The notes under the pieces are model-generated. The model saw only the letters and a program-made list of their open reading frames with translations. It was not told the origin of the DNA and ran no database searches. A program made the position numbers and the translations under genes. 64,000 nt of DNA from CAWACP01 sp963832965 (GTDB taxonomy: Bacteria; Acidobacteriota; Terriglobia; Bryobacterales; Bryobacteraceae), in assembly GCA_963832965.1 (NCBI GenBank), contig CAWHVW010000005.1, positions 1,302,001 through 1,366,000 of the forward strand, written 5' to 3'. This document shows positions 16,663-25,734 of the stretch, in pieces. Numbering within the stretch: position 1 is the stretch's first letter; each line of letters begins with the position of its first letter.

Positions 16663-18321
16663 CTACCGGGTGAGCTGATCCGCCGTGACAAACACCGGGT
16701 CGATGTCCACGGGAATCGATTTCAGATTGTCGAGTACCTTTGCGATGGACGGCCTGACTACGCCGAGGGTTTCCAGCATACGCTTCGCCCCGGCGTAATC
16801 GCCGGTGGCTTCCACGGTGAGCAGCTCATGATCGAGATCGCTCACCGCCCCGGCGATCTTCGCCTGGTCCACGGAAAATGTGCCGTCGGCATTGGCCACG
16901 AAGCCGCCTTTGTCCAGCAGGTAGTTCAACTGCATGGCCATACCCTTTCCGTGGGCCTCGACTATGCCGAAGCGCAGCGAACGGAAAGTGGAAGCCAGAA
17001 AAGTGGTGTACAAGCGACGGGTGGTGCCGGCGTCGGAGGGCAGCAGCTTGTGGTCGTACATGTACTGCAGCATGAACAGACCGGTGACATCGGCCTTGGC
17101 TTCCTCCCACGCGCTGTACACTTCCTTCAGCTCCATGCGCGGATTGGTGGCGCGGCCCTGCACCCGGATCTCGTGCGGGCCGATACCGTGGCTGAGCTCA
17201 TGCGCCAGGATGTGCGTAAAGAAAGCGTCGAAACTGAGGTCGCCCTGCGCGGCGGCGGGCAGCACCACCTTCGCGATTGGCTTCAAGATAGACTCGAACT
17301 TTACCTCCTGCACATTCCGCAACATCACCCGTTTGGAGCCCTTCTGCGCCACCACGCGGTCGTCGTTGGGCAGATTGTATGCCGCGGTCTTTACGCCGTG
17401 GCCGCCATCGCCGGAGGCAAACACCTCATTGACTACGCGGATGGGCGCCGCAGCGCCCAGCTTCGGGTTGCGATAATGCGGGTCAATCGGGAGATTGTTT
17501 TCGATTTCCTGCAGATGATCGGCGAAGAATTGCAGCTTGTGGGTTTCCTGCTCGTCGCGGATGTTCACGTACGCTTCGTAGGCGGCCTTGTAGCCAAACA
17601 GCTCGTCGTTATAGGTTTCGTACGGTCCGATGGTGATGTCAAGCGGCGCATCCAGGTCCATCCACGCCATGTCGCTCTCGAAATAATCGTTGGAGAGGAA
17701 GGCATCGGCGCGCGTGCTCAGAAACCGCTTCAGCGTGGCATTCCCGGTGAGCGCGGCAGCCTCCCGCAGCAATTGCGCGGCGCGGTCCAGATCGGCGCGG
17801 TATTCTTCGCTGTAAGGAACGAAGCGGAGGTGACCGTCCGGCCCCCGGCGGATCACCGTGAAGAAGCCCTCCGCCTGCGCGCGGTTGGCGGGCGAGAGCC
17901 CCTTCACCCACGCCTCGAACTGCTGGCGGGTCATGTCCTCCGGATAGAAGTTGGCGCCGAGCGGCTTGCGGGCGGGCACGCCGGGCAGGAACGCTTCGTG
18001 CGCGTCCAGATCGGACCAGGGCCCCTTGTTCAACTCGAAATAGCGCAGGCGCGCCAGGCCCAGCGGCGTGTGGTCCTTCTGGAGCTTCGCCAGCAGCTCG
18101 TAGTTTCCACTCCACATCTGGCCGAGGAAGATATGGTCAATGACGCGCGAGGCCTGTATCAGCTTCGCCAGCGCCTGCCTGTCGTTGGTGGTGAGCTGGC
18201 CGGTCTCCACGCGCAGTTGCACGCGCGCGAAGCGGAAGATCATTCCGTTGAGCTGGTCGGCAGTTTGGGCTGGGGACATGAGAGGAATCAACGCAAGGTA
18301 CGCGAAACAAGGCGTTCTCAT
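16663..18321 (-). CDS. Peptidase M49 (dipeptidyl-peptidase III)-like zinc peptidase, secreted
   Basis: A 552-residue protein with a short signal peptide (MRTPCFAYLALIPLMSPAQT). The metal-binding motif is HILAHELSHGIGPHEI near residue 385, with the second motif VYSAWEEAKADVTGLFML about 45 residues later. This matches the M49 pattern with Glu-Glu-x-x-Ala-Asp. Classic DPP III has a hexapeptide HExxGH; here it is the pentapeptide HELSH, a variant also reported for a thermophile's DPP III. Other family segments include DITIGPYETYNDELFGYKAAYE and EIENNLPID. It probably removes dipeptides from oligopeptides in the periplasm. It is divergent from the DUF885 gene with 80 bp between, and upstream of the LolA-like gene. 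Confidence 0.82.
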   Translation of the reverse strand: MRTPCFAYLALIPLMSPAQTADQLNGMIFRFARVQLRVETGQLTTNDRQALAKLIQASRVIDHIFLGQMWSGNYELLAKLQKDHTPLGLARLRYFELNKGPWSDLDAHEAFLPGVPARKPLGANFYPEDMTRQQFEAWVKGLSPANRAQAEGFFTVIRRGPDGHLRFVPYSEEYRADLDRAAQLLREAAALTGNATLKRFLSTRADAFLSNDYFESDMAWMDLDAPLDITIGPYETYNDELFGYKAAYEAYVNIRDEQETHKLQFFADHLQEIENNLPIDPHYRNPKLGAAAPIRVVNEVFASGDGGHGVKTAAYNLPNDDRVVAQKGSKRVMLRNVQEVKFESILKPIAKVVLPAAAQGDLSFDAFFTHILAHELSHGIGPHEIRVQGRATNPRMELKEVYSAWEEAKADVTGLFMLQYMYDHKLLPSDAGTTRRLYTTFLASTFRSLRFGIVEAHGKGMAMQLNYLLDKGGFVANADGTFSVDQAKIAGAVSDLDHELLTVEATGDYAGAKRMLETLGVVRPSIAKVLDNLKSIPVDIDPVFVTADQLTR

Positions 18322-18401
18322 TCTTCACTCATCATATGCGAGTGGTTTGCCGCCCTGCATTGCTACTGCCGCCGCGCGTATGATATGCGACCCTGTAGTG
18401 C

Positions 18402-20129
18402 ATGGTCAGATTCGGTCTCGCCTGCACCGTACTCTTCGCGGCCATCGCCGTGGCCGCTCCTCCACCCGCGTGGATTGTCCGCAGCAACCAGAACTCGCAG
18501 ATTGTCCTGGATCTGGTCGGACGGTTTTCGCCGGAAGACGCCGCCGACCTGGGCATGGACGGTTACGACGACAAGATTCTGGATCTCAGCGCGGACCGCG
18601 AGGACAAGCAGATAGAAGCATACACGGCCGCCGCGGCGGAGCTGGACCGGCGGCTGGCCGCCGAAACCGATCCTCAGGTACGCCAGGATCTCCAGATTAC
18701 CCTGCATGATGCCCGCGACACGATTCGCGAAATCGAGATCCAGCGCAAGTACCATCTGCCCTATACCAACGCCAGCCAGCTTGTTTTTGGTGGCATTCAC
18801 GCCCTGTTGGAGGACCGCATCGCGGAGAGCCGGCGGCCCGCCGCAGTGGCGCGGTTGCGCCGTTATGCCGGTCTCGAAGCGGGTTTCACGCCGATCGCCG
18901 TGCAAGCGGAGCAACGCCTGCGCGAGCGCCTGAACACGCCGGGGCTCACCGGTCCGCCGCGCCTGCGCGTGGAAAAAGATCTGGATAATTCGGCATATTT
19001 TATCGATGGCCTGGGACAGCTATTCGTAAAATACAAGCTTACCGGCTACGAGGACGCTCTGGCCGCGTTGAAGAAGCAGGTCGGCGCGTACAACGATTTC
19101 ATTCGCGCCCAGGTGTTGCCGCGCTGCGCCGATGATTTCCGCCTTCCTCCCGAGGAGTACGCATTCCGTCTTGAGGATTATGGCGTGGACATCCCTCCCG
19201 ATCAGCTTGCCGCCCGCGCCCATGGTGCGTTCGATGAAATCCAGGCGCAAATGTCCGTGGTGGCGACGCTGGTGGCGAAGGACCGGGGACTGCCATCGTC
19301 CGAATACCGCGAGGTGATTCGCGCGCTAAAGAAAGATCAGTTCACCGGCGACCAGATCATGGACCACTATCATCAGCGCATCGCCCAGATTGAGGAGATC
19401 GTGCGGCGGGAGAATCTGCTTACTTTACCGGACCGTCCCGCGCGCATGCGTCTGGCTTCGGCCGCGGAATCGGCGGCGCAACCGGCGCCGCACATGAGCC
19501 CGCCGCGTCTGCTGGGCAATACCGGTGAAAGTGGCGAGTTCATTCTGCCGCTGGCAAATCCCGCGGCAAAGGGCCAGCGCATCGACGACTTCACGTTCGC
19601 CGCCGCCTCCTGGACGCTGACTTCGCACGAGGCGCGGCCGGGGCATGAACTGCAATTCAGCCGCATGGTGGAAAGCGGCGTTTCCACGGCGCGCGCCGTC
19701 TTCGCGTTCAACAGCACGAACGTGGAGGGGTGGGGGCTTTATTCGGAATGGATGATGTACCCGTACATGCCCGCCGATGGCCAGCTCATCTCCCTGCAGC
19801 ACCGGCTTCTGCGCGCCGCCCGGGCGTTTCTTGACCCGGAACTGCAGGCGGGGACGATTACGCGCGAGGACGCCAAACGCCTGTTGGCGGACGACGTGGT
19901 GCTTTCCGACGCCATGGCCACGGAGGAAGTGGATCGCTACACGTTTCGCGCGCCCGGCCAGGCGACTTCGTATTTCTACGGATTCACCAGGTTGCTGGAG
20001 TTGCGCGAGGACATGGAAAAGAAGCTGGGCACGCGATTCAGCGCGCACGATTTCCACGATTTCATTCTGACCCAGGGCCTGTTGCCACCCGCGCTGCTGC
20101 GGGCCGCGGTGATGGCGCACTTTAATTGA
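18402..20129 (+). CDS. DUF885 family secreted protein (putative metallopeptidase-like)
   Basis: A 575-residue protein with a signal peptide (MVRFGLACTVLFAAIAVAAPPP). It matches the DUF885 family by the motif SHEARPGHELQFSRMVES near residue 410 (a conserved H-E-x3-G-H, thought to bind zinc), NSTNVEGWGLYSEWMM, and the C-terminal GQATSYFYGFTRLLELRED. Family members are uncharacterised and often secreted; some are annotated as lipoproteins or thermostable carboxypeptidase-like. It lies opposite a secreted M49-like peptidase, suggesting shared peptide-scavenging roles, which is inference. The ATG at 18402 was chosen because it gives a complete signal peptide. Confidence 0.82.
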   Translation: MVRFGLACTVLFAAIAVAAPPPAWIVRSNQNSQIVLDLVGRFSPEDAADLGMDGYDDKILDLSADREDKQIEAYTAAAAELDRRLAAETDPQVRQDLQITLHDARDTIREIEIQRKYHLPYTNASQLVFGGIHALLEDRIAESRRPAAVARLRRYAGLEAGFTPIAVQAEQRLRERLNTPGLTGPPRLRVEKDLDNSAYFIDGLGQLFVKYKLTGYEDALAALKKQVGAYNDFIRAQVLPRCADDFRLPPEEYAFRLEDYGVDIPPDQLAARAHGAFDEIQAQMSVVATLVAKDRGLPSSEYREVIRALKKDQFTGDQIMDHYHQRIAQIEEIVRRENLLTLPDRPARMRLASAAESAAQPAPHMSPPRLLGNTGESGEFILPLANPAAKGQRIDDFTFAAASWTLTSHEARPGHELQFSRMVESGVSTARAVFAFNSTNVEGWGLYSEWMMYPYMPADGQLISLQHRLLRAARAFLDPELQAGTITREDAKRLLADDVVLSDAMATEEVDRYTFRAPGQATSYFYGFTRLLELREDMEKKLGTRFSAHDFHDFILTQGLLPPALLRAAVMAHFN

Positions 20130-20131
20130 CG

Positions 20132-20160
20132 CCGCTCCGTCACCGTCGCGGTTCAGTAAC
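20132..20160 (+). repeat. CCGCTCCGTCACCG palindrome, copy 1
   Basis: Just after the DUF885 stop codon lies CCGCTCCGTCACCGTCGCGG followed by TTCAGTAAC, a near-copy of the palindromes at 55966-55994, 56244-56272 (inverted) and 62636-62666, with a relative at 28746-28780. In this copy the right arm has one change (CAGTAAC for CGGTAAC). Confidence 0.65.
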
Positions 20161-20210
20161 TGCGTAAGCCGATCGGGCGGCGGGTTACACTGGAGTGGAA
20201 CTTCCGCCTG

Positions 20211-20681
20211 ATGGGACGAATCTGCACGCGGGCCGAGCTGCTGCTTCTTCGCGAGGACTGGCGCCAGCACCGCAAAACCGTTGTCTTCACCAACGGCTGT
20301 TACGATATTCTGCACCCTGGCCACATCCAGCTTCTGGAACAGGCACGCGCGCTGGGTGACGTTCTCATTGTCGCGCTGAATTCCGACGCGAGCGTGCGCC
20401 GCGCCAAAGGACCATTGCGCCCCATCATCCCGGAGCAGGATCGCGCCATCGTGGTCGCCGCGCTGTCCGCCGTGGATGCGGTGACGCTGTTCGACGAAGA
20501 AACGCCGCGCGAGCTGATTGCCGCGCTGCTCCCCGACGTGCTGGTGAAGGGCGCGGACTGGTCCCACTTCATTGCCGGCCGCGAAGAGGTGGAAGCCGCC
20601 GGAGGCCGCGTGCTGACTCTGCCACTGGCGTCCGGCTATTCCACCACCGCCATCGTCGAACGAATTCGGCGAGACCAGTGA
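20211..20681 (+). CDS. rfaE2: D-glycero-beta-D-manno-heptose 1-phosphate adenylyltransferase (RfaE2-type)
   Basis: A 156-residue stand-alone nucleotidyltransferase. It has the nucleotidyltransferase motif TNGCYDILHPGHIQLLEQA, the segment ALNSDASVRRAKGPLRPI, and the C-terminal LPLASGYSTTAIVERIRR. These match the C-terminal domain of E. coli HldE, which makes ADP-heptose for the lipopolysaccharide inner core; here the kinase domain is absent, as in split HldA/HldC systems. The heptose kinase gene is not in the window. The stop overlaps the mfd GTG start (GTGA), so the two are translationally coupled although functionally unrelated. Confidence 0.88.
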   Translation: MGRICTRAELLLLREDWRQHRKTVVFTNGCYDILHPGHIQLLEQARALGDVLIVALNSDASVRRAKGPLRPIIPEQDRAIVVAALSAVDAVTLFDEETPRELIAALLPDVLVKGADWSHFIAGREEVEAAGGRVLTLPLASGYSTTAIVERIRRDQ

Positions 20682-23600
20682 CCCATCCCGCGGTTCGCGA
20701 TCTGTTCCAGAGTCTGGGCCGCCATGCCGCGTTCCAGGAAGCCGTCGGCGAACTGCTGCGCGATCCCGCGGCGCAGATCTCGCTCTCCGGCCTCACCGCG
20801 ACGGCGAAGGCGCTCTACGCCGTGCTGCTCTGGCAGGCCACCGAACGCCCGCTGGTGCTGATTACCGACGGCAACGCCGCCGCCGAGACGCTGGCCGAAC
20901 TCAGCTCGACCTTCTTCGATCTGCTGGTCAGCGCCCGCGAAATTCCACGCCCGCAGTTGCTCCCCGCGCTGGATGTTCTGCCGCACCAGCGCCTCTCGCC
21001 GCACACGGAAATCGCCGAACAGCGGGCCATCGGATTATGGCGGCTGGCGTCGGGGCGCACCACCATCACGGTCACGCCCATCGCTTCGGCGCTGTTGAAA
21101 ACCGAGACCGCCGATTTTTACCGCCAGCTCGCGCTGACCATTCGCGTGGGCGAAGAAGTGCCGCTCGAAGACCTGCTGGCGCATCTCGAAAGCATTGGCT
21201 ACGAAAAACGCGAGCCGGTCGAGATGGTGGGCGAGTATTCGCTGCGCGGGGGCATTCTGGACATTTTTCCCGCGGAGGCCGACCGGCCCGTCCGCATCGA
21301 GCTGTTTGGCGATCTCATTGAATCCATCCGCCGCTTCGATGTGGAAACGCAGCGATCCATTTTGAAGACCAACGAAGTCACGGTGCTGCCGCTGCTGGAG
21401 TATCCGAAGTCGGCGGCCCTGTTTCGCGACATCGCCGAAGTGGTGGAGACGCCAAGCCCGGGCGACCCGTTCGCGGGTTGGGAGTTCACCGTTCCGCTGG
21501 TGCGCCCGCGGGATGCTTCCCTGCTGTCGCTGGCGCGCCATCCGATGGTGGCGCTGGATGAGCCCGAACAGATCGCCGCGGCCGCGGACCGCTTGTGGCA
21601 GCGCCTGGACGCTCCGGACCGGCCGGTGTTCGTACGGCCCGACCGTCTGTTCTTCACGTGGGACGAACTGCGGCCGCAAGCCACTCGTTCCGCGCGCGTC
21701 AGCCTGCGGCAACTGGAACTGGGCAGCGCCGGCCACCACATCTCCACGCGCCCGCCGATGACCTTTCAAGGAAACATTCCGGTGGCCATTGCCGAAGCGC
21801 GCACGCTGGTGGATCAGGGCAACCGCGTGGTCTTCTTTGCCCCCAGCAACGGCGAACTGGAGCGGCTGGCCGACATCTTCAAGGAATATTCGGTGCCCTA
21901 CCAACTGGCCATCGAGCCGGGCGAGGCGGGACACGGCTATCTGGCGGAGCACTCCTACATGGCTGGATCGGTGGCCAGCACGTTCCTGGTGAAGGGAGCG
22001 GTGCGGCACGGGTCCATCTTCGCGGATCAGCGCGTGGCCGTGTTTGGCTCGGAGGATTTGTTCGGCGCTTCCGAGCTGGCTGCACGCCCCGGCCCGGCAA
22101 AAGGCAATCTGGCGGCATTCACGGCGGACATCGCCGATCTGAAGCCGGGCGACTATGTGGTGCACACCACGCACGGCGTGGGCCGGTTTCTGGGTACGCG
22201 CGAGATCTCCCAGGGCGACCAGACCGGCGATTTCATGCTGCTGGAATACGCCGCCGACGCGAAGCTCTATGTCCCGCTGGCGCGGATGGACCTGGTGCAC
22301 CGCTATCGCGGCGCGGGCGAAGGGGCGGCGCCTCCGCTAGACCGCCTGGGCGGGGCCACGTGGTCGAAAACCAAATCGCGCGTCAAAGCGAAAATGCGCG
22401 ACATGGCCGACGAGCTGCTCAAGCTCTACGCCGAGCGACGCATGGCCGCGGGCTTCGCCTTTTCCGCCGATTCCAACTGGCAGCGCGAATTCGAGGATGC
22501 CTTCGAGTTCAGCGAGACCAAAGACCAGCTCTCCGCCGTGAAACAGATCAAGCGCGATATGGAGGCGACCACGCCCATGGACCGGCTGCTGTGCGGCGAC
22601 GTGGGCTTCGGAAAAACGGAAGTGGCCATGCGGGCGGCGTTCAAGGCGCTGGGCGATGGCAAACAGGTGGCTGTGCTGGCGCCCACCACCGTGCTGACGT
22701 TCCAGCATTACGAGACGTTCCGCCGCCGCTTCGCGCAGTTCCCCGTGCGCGTGGAGATGCTGTCGCGCTTCGTCGCGCCGAAGGATCTGAAGCAGGCGCT
22801 AGTGGATATCGCCGCGGGCAAAGTGGATGTGGTGGTGGGCACGCACCGGCTGTTGTCGAAAGATGTGGAGTTCCGGGACCTCGGGCTGCTGGTGGTGGAC
22901 GAAGAGCAGCGCTTCGGCGTGCGCCACAAGGAGCGCCTCAAGCAGCTTCGCAAGAACGTGGACGTGCTCACCATGAGCGCCACGCCCATTCCGCGCACGT
23001 TGCACATGTCTCTGCTGGGCATCCGCGATATGTCGGTGATTGAGACGCCCCCGAAGGATCGGCTGGCCATCCACACCGTGGTGGCGCACTTCGACCGGGA
23101 TCTGATCAAGACCGCTATTGAGCAGGAGCTGAGCCGCGGCGGCCAGGTCTACTTCGTGCACAACCGCGTGGACACCATTTTCATGCGCGCGGCCATGATC
23201 CAGGAGCTGGCGCCCAATTGCCGCATCGGCGTGGGCCACGGGCAAATGGGCGAAGCGGACCTGGAGAAGGTGCTGCTGCAGTTCATGCGTCACGAGAGCG
23301 ACGTGTTCGTGTGCACCACGATTATTGAGAACGGGATCGATGTGCCGCTTGCCAATACGATTCTCATCGAGAACGCCGAACGGTACGGGCTTTCCGAGCT
23401 GTATCAGCTTCGCGGACGCGTGGGACGGTCCAACCGGAGGGCCTACGCTTATCTGCTGGTGCCGGCGGACACCGAGTTGTCGGAGGTGGCGCGCAAACGG
23501 CTGGCCGCGCTGAAGGAGTTCAGCGACCTGGGCGCGGGATTCCGCATTGCCGCGCTCGATCTGGAATTGCGCGGCGCGGGGAATATTCTGGGCGGACAGC

Positions 23601-24136
23601 AGCACGGGCATATCGAGTCGGTGGGGTTCGACATGTACGTGCGGCTGCTCGAGGAGACGGTGCATGAGCTGAAGGGCGAGGAGGTGCCGTTGGAGGTCCA
23701 CTCCACGCTGAATCTGGGCCTTGATATTCGCATTCCGCCGGAGTACATCGCCGAAGAACACCAGCGCCTGCGCGCTTACAAGCGCATCGCCGACGCGCAC
23801 ACGATTGAAGATGCCGAGGCGGTTCGCGCCGAGATGGAGGACCGCTACGGCCCGCCGCCGGAAGCGGTCCTCAACCTGCTGCGGTTTTCATTGGTGAAGA
23901 GCCAGGGCCAGCGGCTGGGCATTGAGGCGGTGGACCGCCGCCAGGGCGTACTCAACGTGAAGTTCCACAAGGAGACGCGGATCGATCCGATGCGGCTGAT
24001 GGAGATTGTCCGCGAGACGAAGGATGCGCAGTTCACCCCCGCCGGCGTGCTGCGGTTGCCGCTGGATGGGGCGGCCACGCCTGGAGCGGTGCTGGAGTTT
24101 TTGGAACAGCGCCTGGGGCAGTTGGCGCGTGAGTGA
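20678..24136 (+). CDS. mfd: Transcription-repair coupling factor Mfd
   Basis: A 1,152-residue SF2 translocase that removes RNA polymerase stalled at DNA lesions and recruits UvrA. Domains in order are a UvrB-like N-terminus (~1-350, EYSLRGGILDIFPAEADRPVRIE), a CarD-like RNAP-interaction domain (~480-560, LKPGDYVVHTTHGVGRF), translocase domain 1 with Walker A (CGDVGFGKTEVAMRAAF) and Walker B (VVDEEQRFGVRHKE), translocase domain 2 (YQLRGRVGRSNRRAYAYLL) and the TRCF C-terminal domain (LEEHQRL-type region, then NLLRFSLVKSQGQRLG). Length and motifs are complete. Translation begins at the GTG inside the rfaE2 stop. Confidence 0.97.
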   Translation: MTHPAVRDLFQSLGRHAAFQEAVGELLRDPAAQISLSGLTATAKALYAVLLWQATERPLVLITDGNAAAETLAELSSTFFDLLVSAREIPRPQLLPALDVLPHQRLSPHTEIAEQRAIGLWRLASGRTTITVTPIASALLKTETADFYRQLALTIRVGEEVPLEDLLAHLESIGYEKREPVEMVGEYSLRGGILDIFPAEADRPVRIELFGDLIESIRRFDVETQRSILKTNEVTVLPLLEYPKSAALFRDIAEVVETPSPGDPFAGWEFTVPLVRPRDASLLSLARHPMVALDEPEQIAAAADRLWQRLDAPDRPVFVRPDRLFFTWDELRPQATRSARVSLRQLELGSAGHHISTRPPMTFQGNIPVAIAEARTLVDQGNRVVFFAPSNGELERLADIFKEYSVPYQLAIEPGEAGHGYLAEHSYMAGSVASTFLVKGAVRHGSIFADQRVAVFGSEDLFGASELAARPGPAKGNLAAFTADIADLKPGDYVVHTTHGVGRFLGTREISQGDQTGDFMLLEYAADAKLYVPLARMDLVHRYRGAGEGAAPPLDRLGGATWSKTKSRVKAKMRDMADELLKLYAERRMAAGFAFSADSNWQREFEDAFEFSETKDQLSAVKQIKRDMEATTPMDRLLCGDVGFGKTEVAMRAAFKALGDGKQVAVLAPTTVLTFQHYETFRRRFAQFPVRVEMLSRFVAPKDLKQALVDIAAGKVDVVVGTHRLLSKDVEFRDLGLLVVDEEQRFGVRHKERLKQLRKNVDVLTMSATPIPRTLHMSLLGIRDMSVIETPPKDRLAIHTVVAHFDRDLIKTAIEQELSRGGQVYFVHNRVDTIFMRAAMIQELAPNCRIGVGHGQMGEADLEKVLLQFMRHESDVFVCTTIIENGIDVPLANTILIENAERYGLSELYQLRGRVGRSNRRAYAYLLVPADTELSEVARKRLAALKEFSDLGAGFRIAALDLELRGAGNILGGQQHGHIESVGFDMYVRLLEETVHELKGEEVPLEVHSTLNLGLDIRIPPEYIAEEHQRLRAYKRIADAHTIEDAEAVRAEMEDRYGPPPEAVLNLLRFSLVKSQGQRLGIEAVDRRQGVLNVKFHKETRIDPMRLMEIVRETKDAQFTPAGVLRLPLDGAATPGAVLEFLEQRLGQLARE

Positions 24137-24145
24137 GGACGGAGA

Positions 24146-24802
24146 TTACCGCGCGTTCATGATCTCGATGTGCTGTAGACATCGAAGCGCGACCCCGTCG
24201 CCGATGTGCCTCAGCTCCTGGCGCACCTGCTTGAAGTCATTTGGCGTCATGCCACTTCCATCTTCGCCGCCCGCGAGCTCGCAGAGATCATTTTGAACCC
24301 CAGGGGGCATCGACCGTATCGCCGCAAGGAATTCCAATGGCCTTTTTGTCAGAAGATCGCCATAGAACTCCCCAAGCGCCTCCGCAAGCGCGGCATCACT
24401 GCGAGGCCCCATCGCCAACAACGGTTGCAGAACCTCGAAGTGGCCACTCTGATAGAGGGCGATCAGAAGCGCGGCCGTGTCTTCGTCGCACGCGGTTGTT
24501 GGAACGGGCGCGCAGATACTGATCAGGTCGTCACGATTTAGTGAGTAGTTGGAGCCGAGCGCAGCCAAGAGGAAAGCTATCTCCCGTGCGCGCTTGCCGG
24601 TCGCCTGCGTCTCAGCCGCTTCGAGTTCCTTCACCGCGGCGGCTCGCTCGGCAGGCTTCAGGTCTGCGACCGTCGCCGGATCGAAGTGGAGAAGAAGCCT
24701 CTCGACGATATCGCTCTCCGGTTTCGGCGGAGTTTGAGAGAAGGTGGCGCCCGACCAAAGGGCGACCGCAGCGAGGGTGAGATGTGGCGAGAGGACGCGC
24801 AT
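24146..24802 (-). CDS. Hypothetical secreted protein
   Basis: A 218-residue protein with a clear signal peptide (MRVLSPHLTLAAVALWSGATFSQ). The mature part looks alpha-helical and acidic (DIVERLLLHFDPATVADLKPAERAAAVKELEAAETQ as a helical start, here abbreviated to LKPAERAAAVKELEAAE). It has four cysteines (ICAPVPTTAC, DLCEL, LRCLQ), which could form disulfides in the periplasm. Blocks such as ALYQSGHFEVLQPLLAMG are vaguely HEAT/ARM-like. No family is recognised. It converges on mfd with 9 bp between the stop codons, so the two transcripts probably overlap. Confidence 0.65.
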   Translation of the reverse strand: MRVLSPHLTLAAVALWSGATFSQTPPKPESDIVERLLLHFDPATVADLKPAERAAAVKELEAAETQATGKRAREIAFLLAALGSNYSLNRDDLISICAPVPTTACDEDTAALLIALYQSGHFEVLQPLLAMGPRSDAALAEALGEFYGDLLTKRPLEFLAAIRSMPPGVQNDLCELAGGEDGSGMTPNDFKQVRQELRHIGDGVALRCLQHIEIMNAR

Positions 24803-24875
24803 CCGGCTCCCAACTTAACATCCCCATCGGCCGCCGCTGACATGGCGTTGCCTGTCGCATCCAATTCATATGCCG

Positions 24876-24905
24876 TTGACGACATAATGCCTCCTATGAC
24901 ATAAT
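24876..24905 (+). promoter_or_regulatory. Promoter and direct-repeat operator of the HigBA-like pair
   Basis: TTGACG (24876-24881) and CATAAT (24900-24905) are 18 bp apart. The octamer GACATAAT occurs twice, at 24881-24888 and 24898-24905, and the second copy includes the -10. This is the kind of site a HigA-type antitoxin would bind for autoregulation. The expected transcription start is only a few bases before the GTG at 24914, so the mRNA may be nearly leaderless. Confidence 0.5.
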
Positions 24906-24913
24906 AACGGTTC

Positions 24914-25264
24914 GTGTGGGACGTCGAGTTCTCCGACGAATTCGGCGAGTGGTGGGACGGGCTCACCTCCGCCGAGCAGAAGAGCGTTGATTTCACCGTC
25001 AGCCTTTTGCAGGAACTGGGTCCGACGCTGCGGATGCCTCATTCTTCCGGCGTGGAGACGTCGCGTCATTCGCACATGCGCGAGCTGCGCGTTCAGCACG
25101 AGGGGCGGCCCTACCATGTGCTCTATGCATTCGATTCGCGGCGGGCGGCGATGCTGCTGATCGGCGGAGATAAGACCGGCAACAATCGCTGGTATGAGGA
25201 GTACGTTCCCATCGCCGATGCAATCTATGACCGGCATTTGCGCTGGCTGGAAAAAGGAGAGTAA
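24914..25264 (+). CDS. RelE/HigB-like toxin (phage Gp49-like family)
   Basis: A 116-residue protein with the RelE-superfamily pattern of the HigB/Gp49-like group: VEFSDEFGEWWDGLTSAEQ, ELGPTLRMPHSSGVETSRHSHM, ELRVQHEGRPYHVLYAFD, AAMLLIGGDKTGNNRWYEEY. Such toxins cleave mRNA at the ribosome. The start is the GTG at 24914. The XRE-family antitoxin gene follows by 3 bp, with the order toxin first and antitoxin second that is typical of higBA. The antitoxin gene is now interrupted by an insertion sequence, so the state of this module is of interest. Confidence 0.83.
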   Translation: MWDVEFSDEFGEWWDGLTSAEQKSVDFTVSLLQELGPTLRMPHSSGVETSRHSHMRELRVQHEGRPYHVLYAFDSRRAAMLLIGGDKTGNNRWYEEYVPIADAIYDRHLRWLEKGE

Positions 25265-25267
25265 TCC

Positions 25268-25723
25268 ATGGCCCGGAACTACACTGAGCTGCAAGCGAAG
25301 ATGGACCCGGCGAGCCGCGCCGATAACGCAAGGCGCGTGCGCGGCGAACTGCAGCGGATGGCTCTCGACGAACTGCGCCGCGCAAAGCAACTCACTCAGG
25401 CGGACATGGCGGAGATGCTGGACGTGCCGCAGAGCTCCATCTCACGCATTGAGCAGCGCGCGGACATGTATCTCAGCACACTAAGGGATTATGTTCACGC
25501 GATGGGCGGTGTCCTGCAGATTCAGGCGGTTTTTCCCGACGGGGGCACGGTGGCGATCAGCCGCTTTGGCGAGTACGAGGATGTGTCCTATGTAGTACGC
25601 GTCCGTGCCGAGAGCCATGGGACCTGCAAACTTGTCGCGGAGCCGCGTGGCGAGGGAACCCCGCTTTCCACAAGGCCTCTTAATATTACTACGTTAAGTA
25701 TTGACAGAACAGAAAAGGGCTGA
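25268..25723 (+). CDS. XRE-family (HigA-like) antitoxin, 3' end replaced by IS sequence
   Basis: The N-terminal 105 residues are a complete HigA-type antitoxin: a helical start (LQAKMDPASRADNARRV), then an XRE helix-turn-helix (AKQLTQADMAEMLDVPQSSIS, RIEQRADMYLSTLRDYV). The frame continues through EDVSYVVRVRAESHGTCK to STRPL and then runs into the left end of the IS701-family element, adding 13 foreign residues (NITTLSIDRTEKG) before a TGA. If the IS is removed with one TTAA target copy, the frame continues through 27058-27232 to give 196 residues. The DNA-binding domain is intact, so repression and perhaps toxin neutralisation could survive the insertion. Confidence 0.8.
   Translation: MARNYTELQAKMDPASRADNARRVRGELQRMALDELRRAKQLTQADMAEMLDVPQSSISRIEQRADMYLSTLRDYVHAMGGVLQIQAVFPDGGTVAISRFGEYEDVSYVVRVRAESHGTCKLVAEPRGEGTPLSTRPLNITTLSIDRTEKG
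25684..25699 (+). repeat. IS left terminal inverted repeat
   Basis: TATTACTACGTTAAGT, preceded by the TTAA target copy at 25680-25683; it pairs with 27038-27053. Confidence 0.88.
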
Positions 25724-25729
25724 TATGTT
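25701..25729 (+). promoter_or_regulatory. Promoter of the IS transposase gene
   Basis: TTGACA (25701-25706) and TATGTT (25724-25729) are 17 bp apart, and TG at 25721-25722 forms an extended -10. The ATG of the transposase is at 25735, so transcription would start at or just next to the start codon, suggesting a leaderless mRNA. No Shine-Dalgarno sequence precedes the ATG. Confidence 0.6.
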
Positions 25730-25734
25730 TGGGC

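Noticed and set aside
21595..23043. A 482-codon Arg/Gly-rich frame inside mfd
   Set aside because: It is a frame-shifted reading of mfd, which is complete and motif-rich in its own frame.
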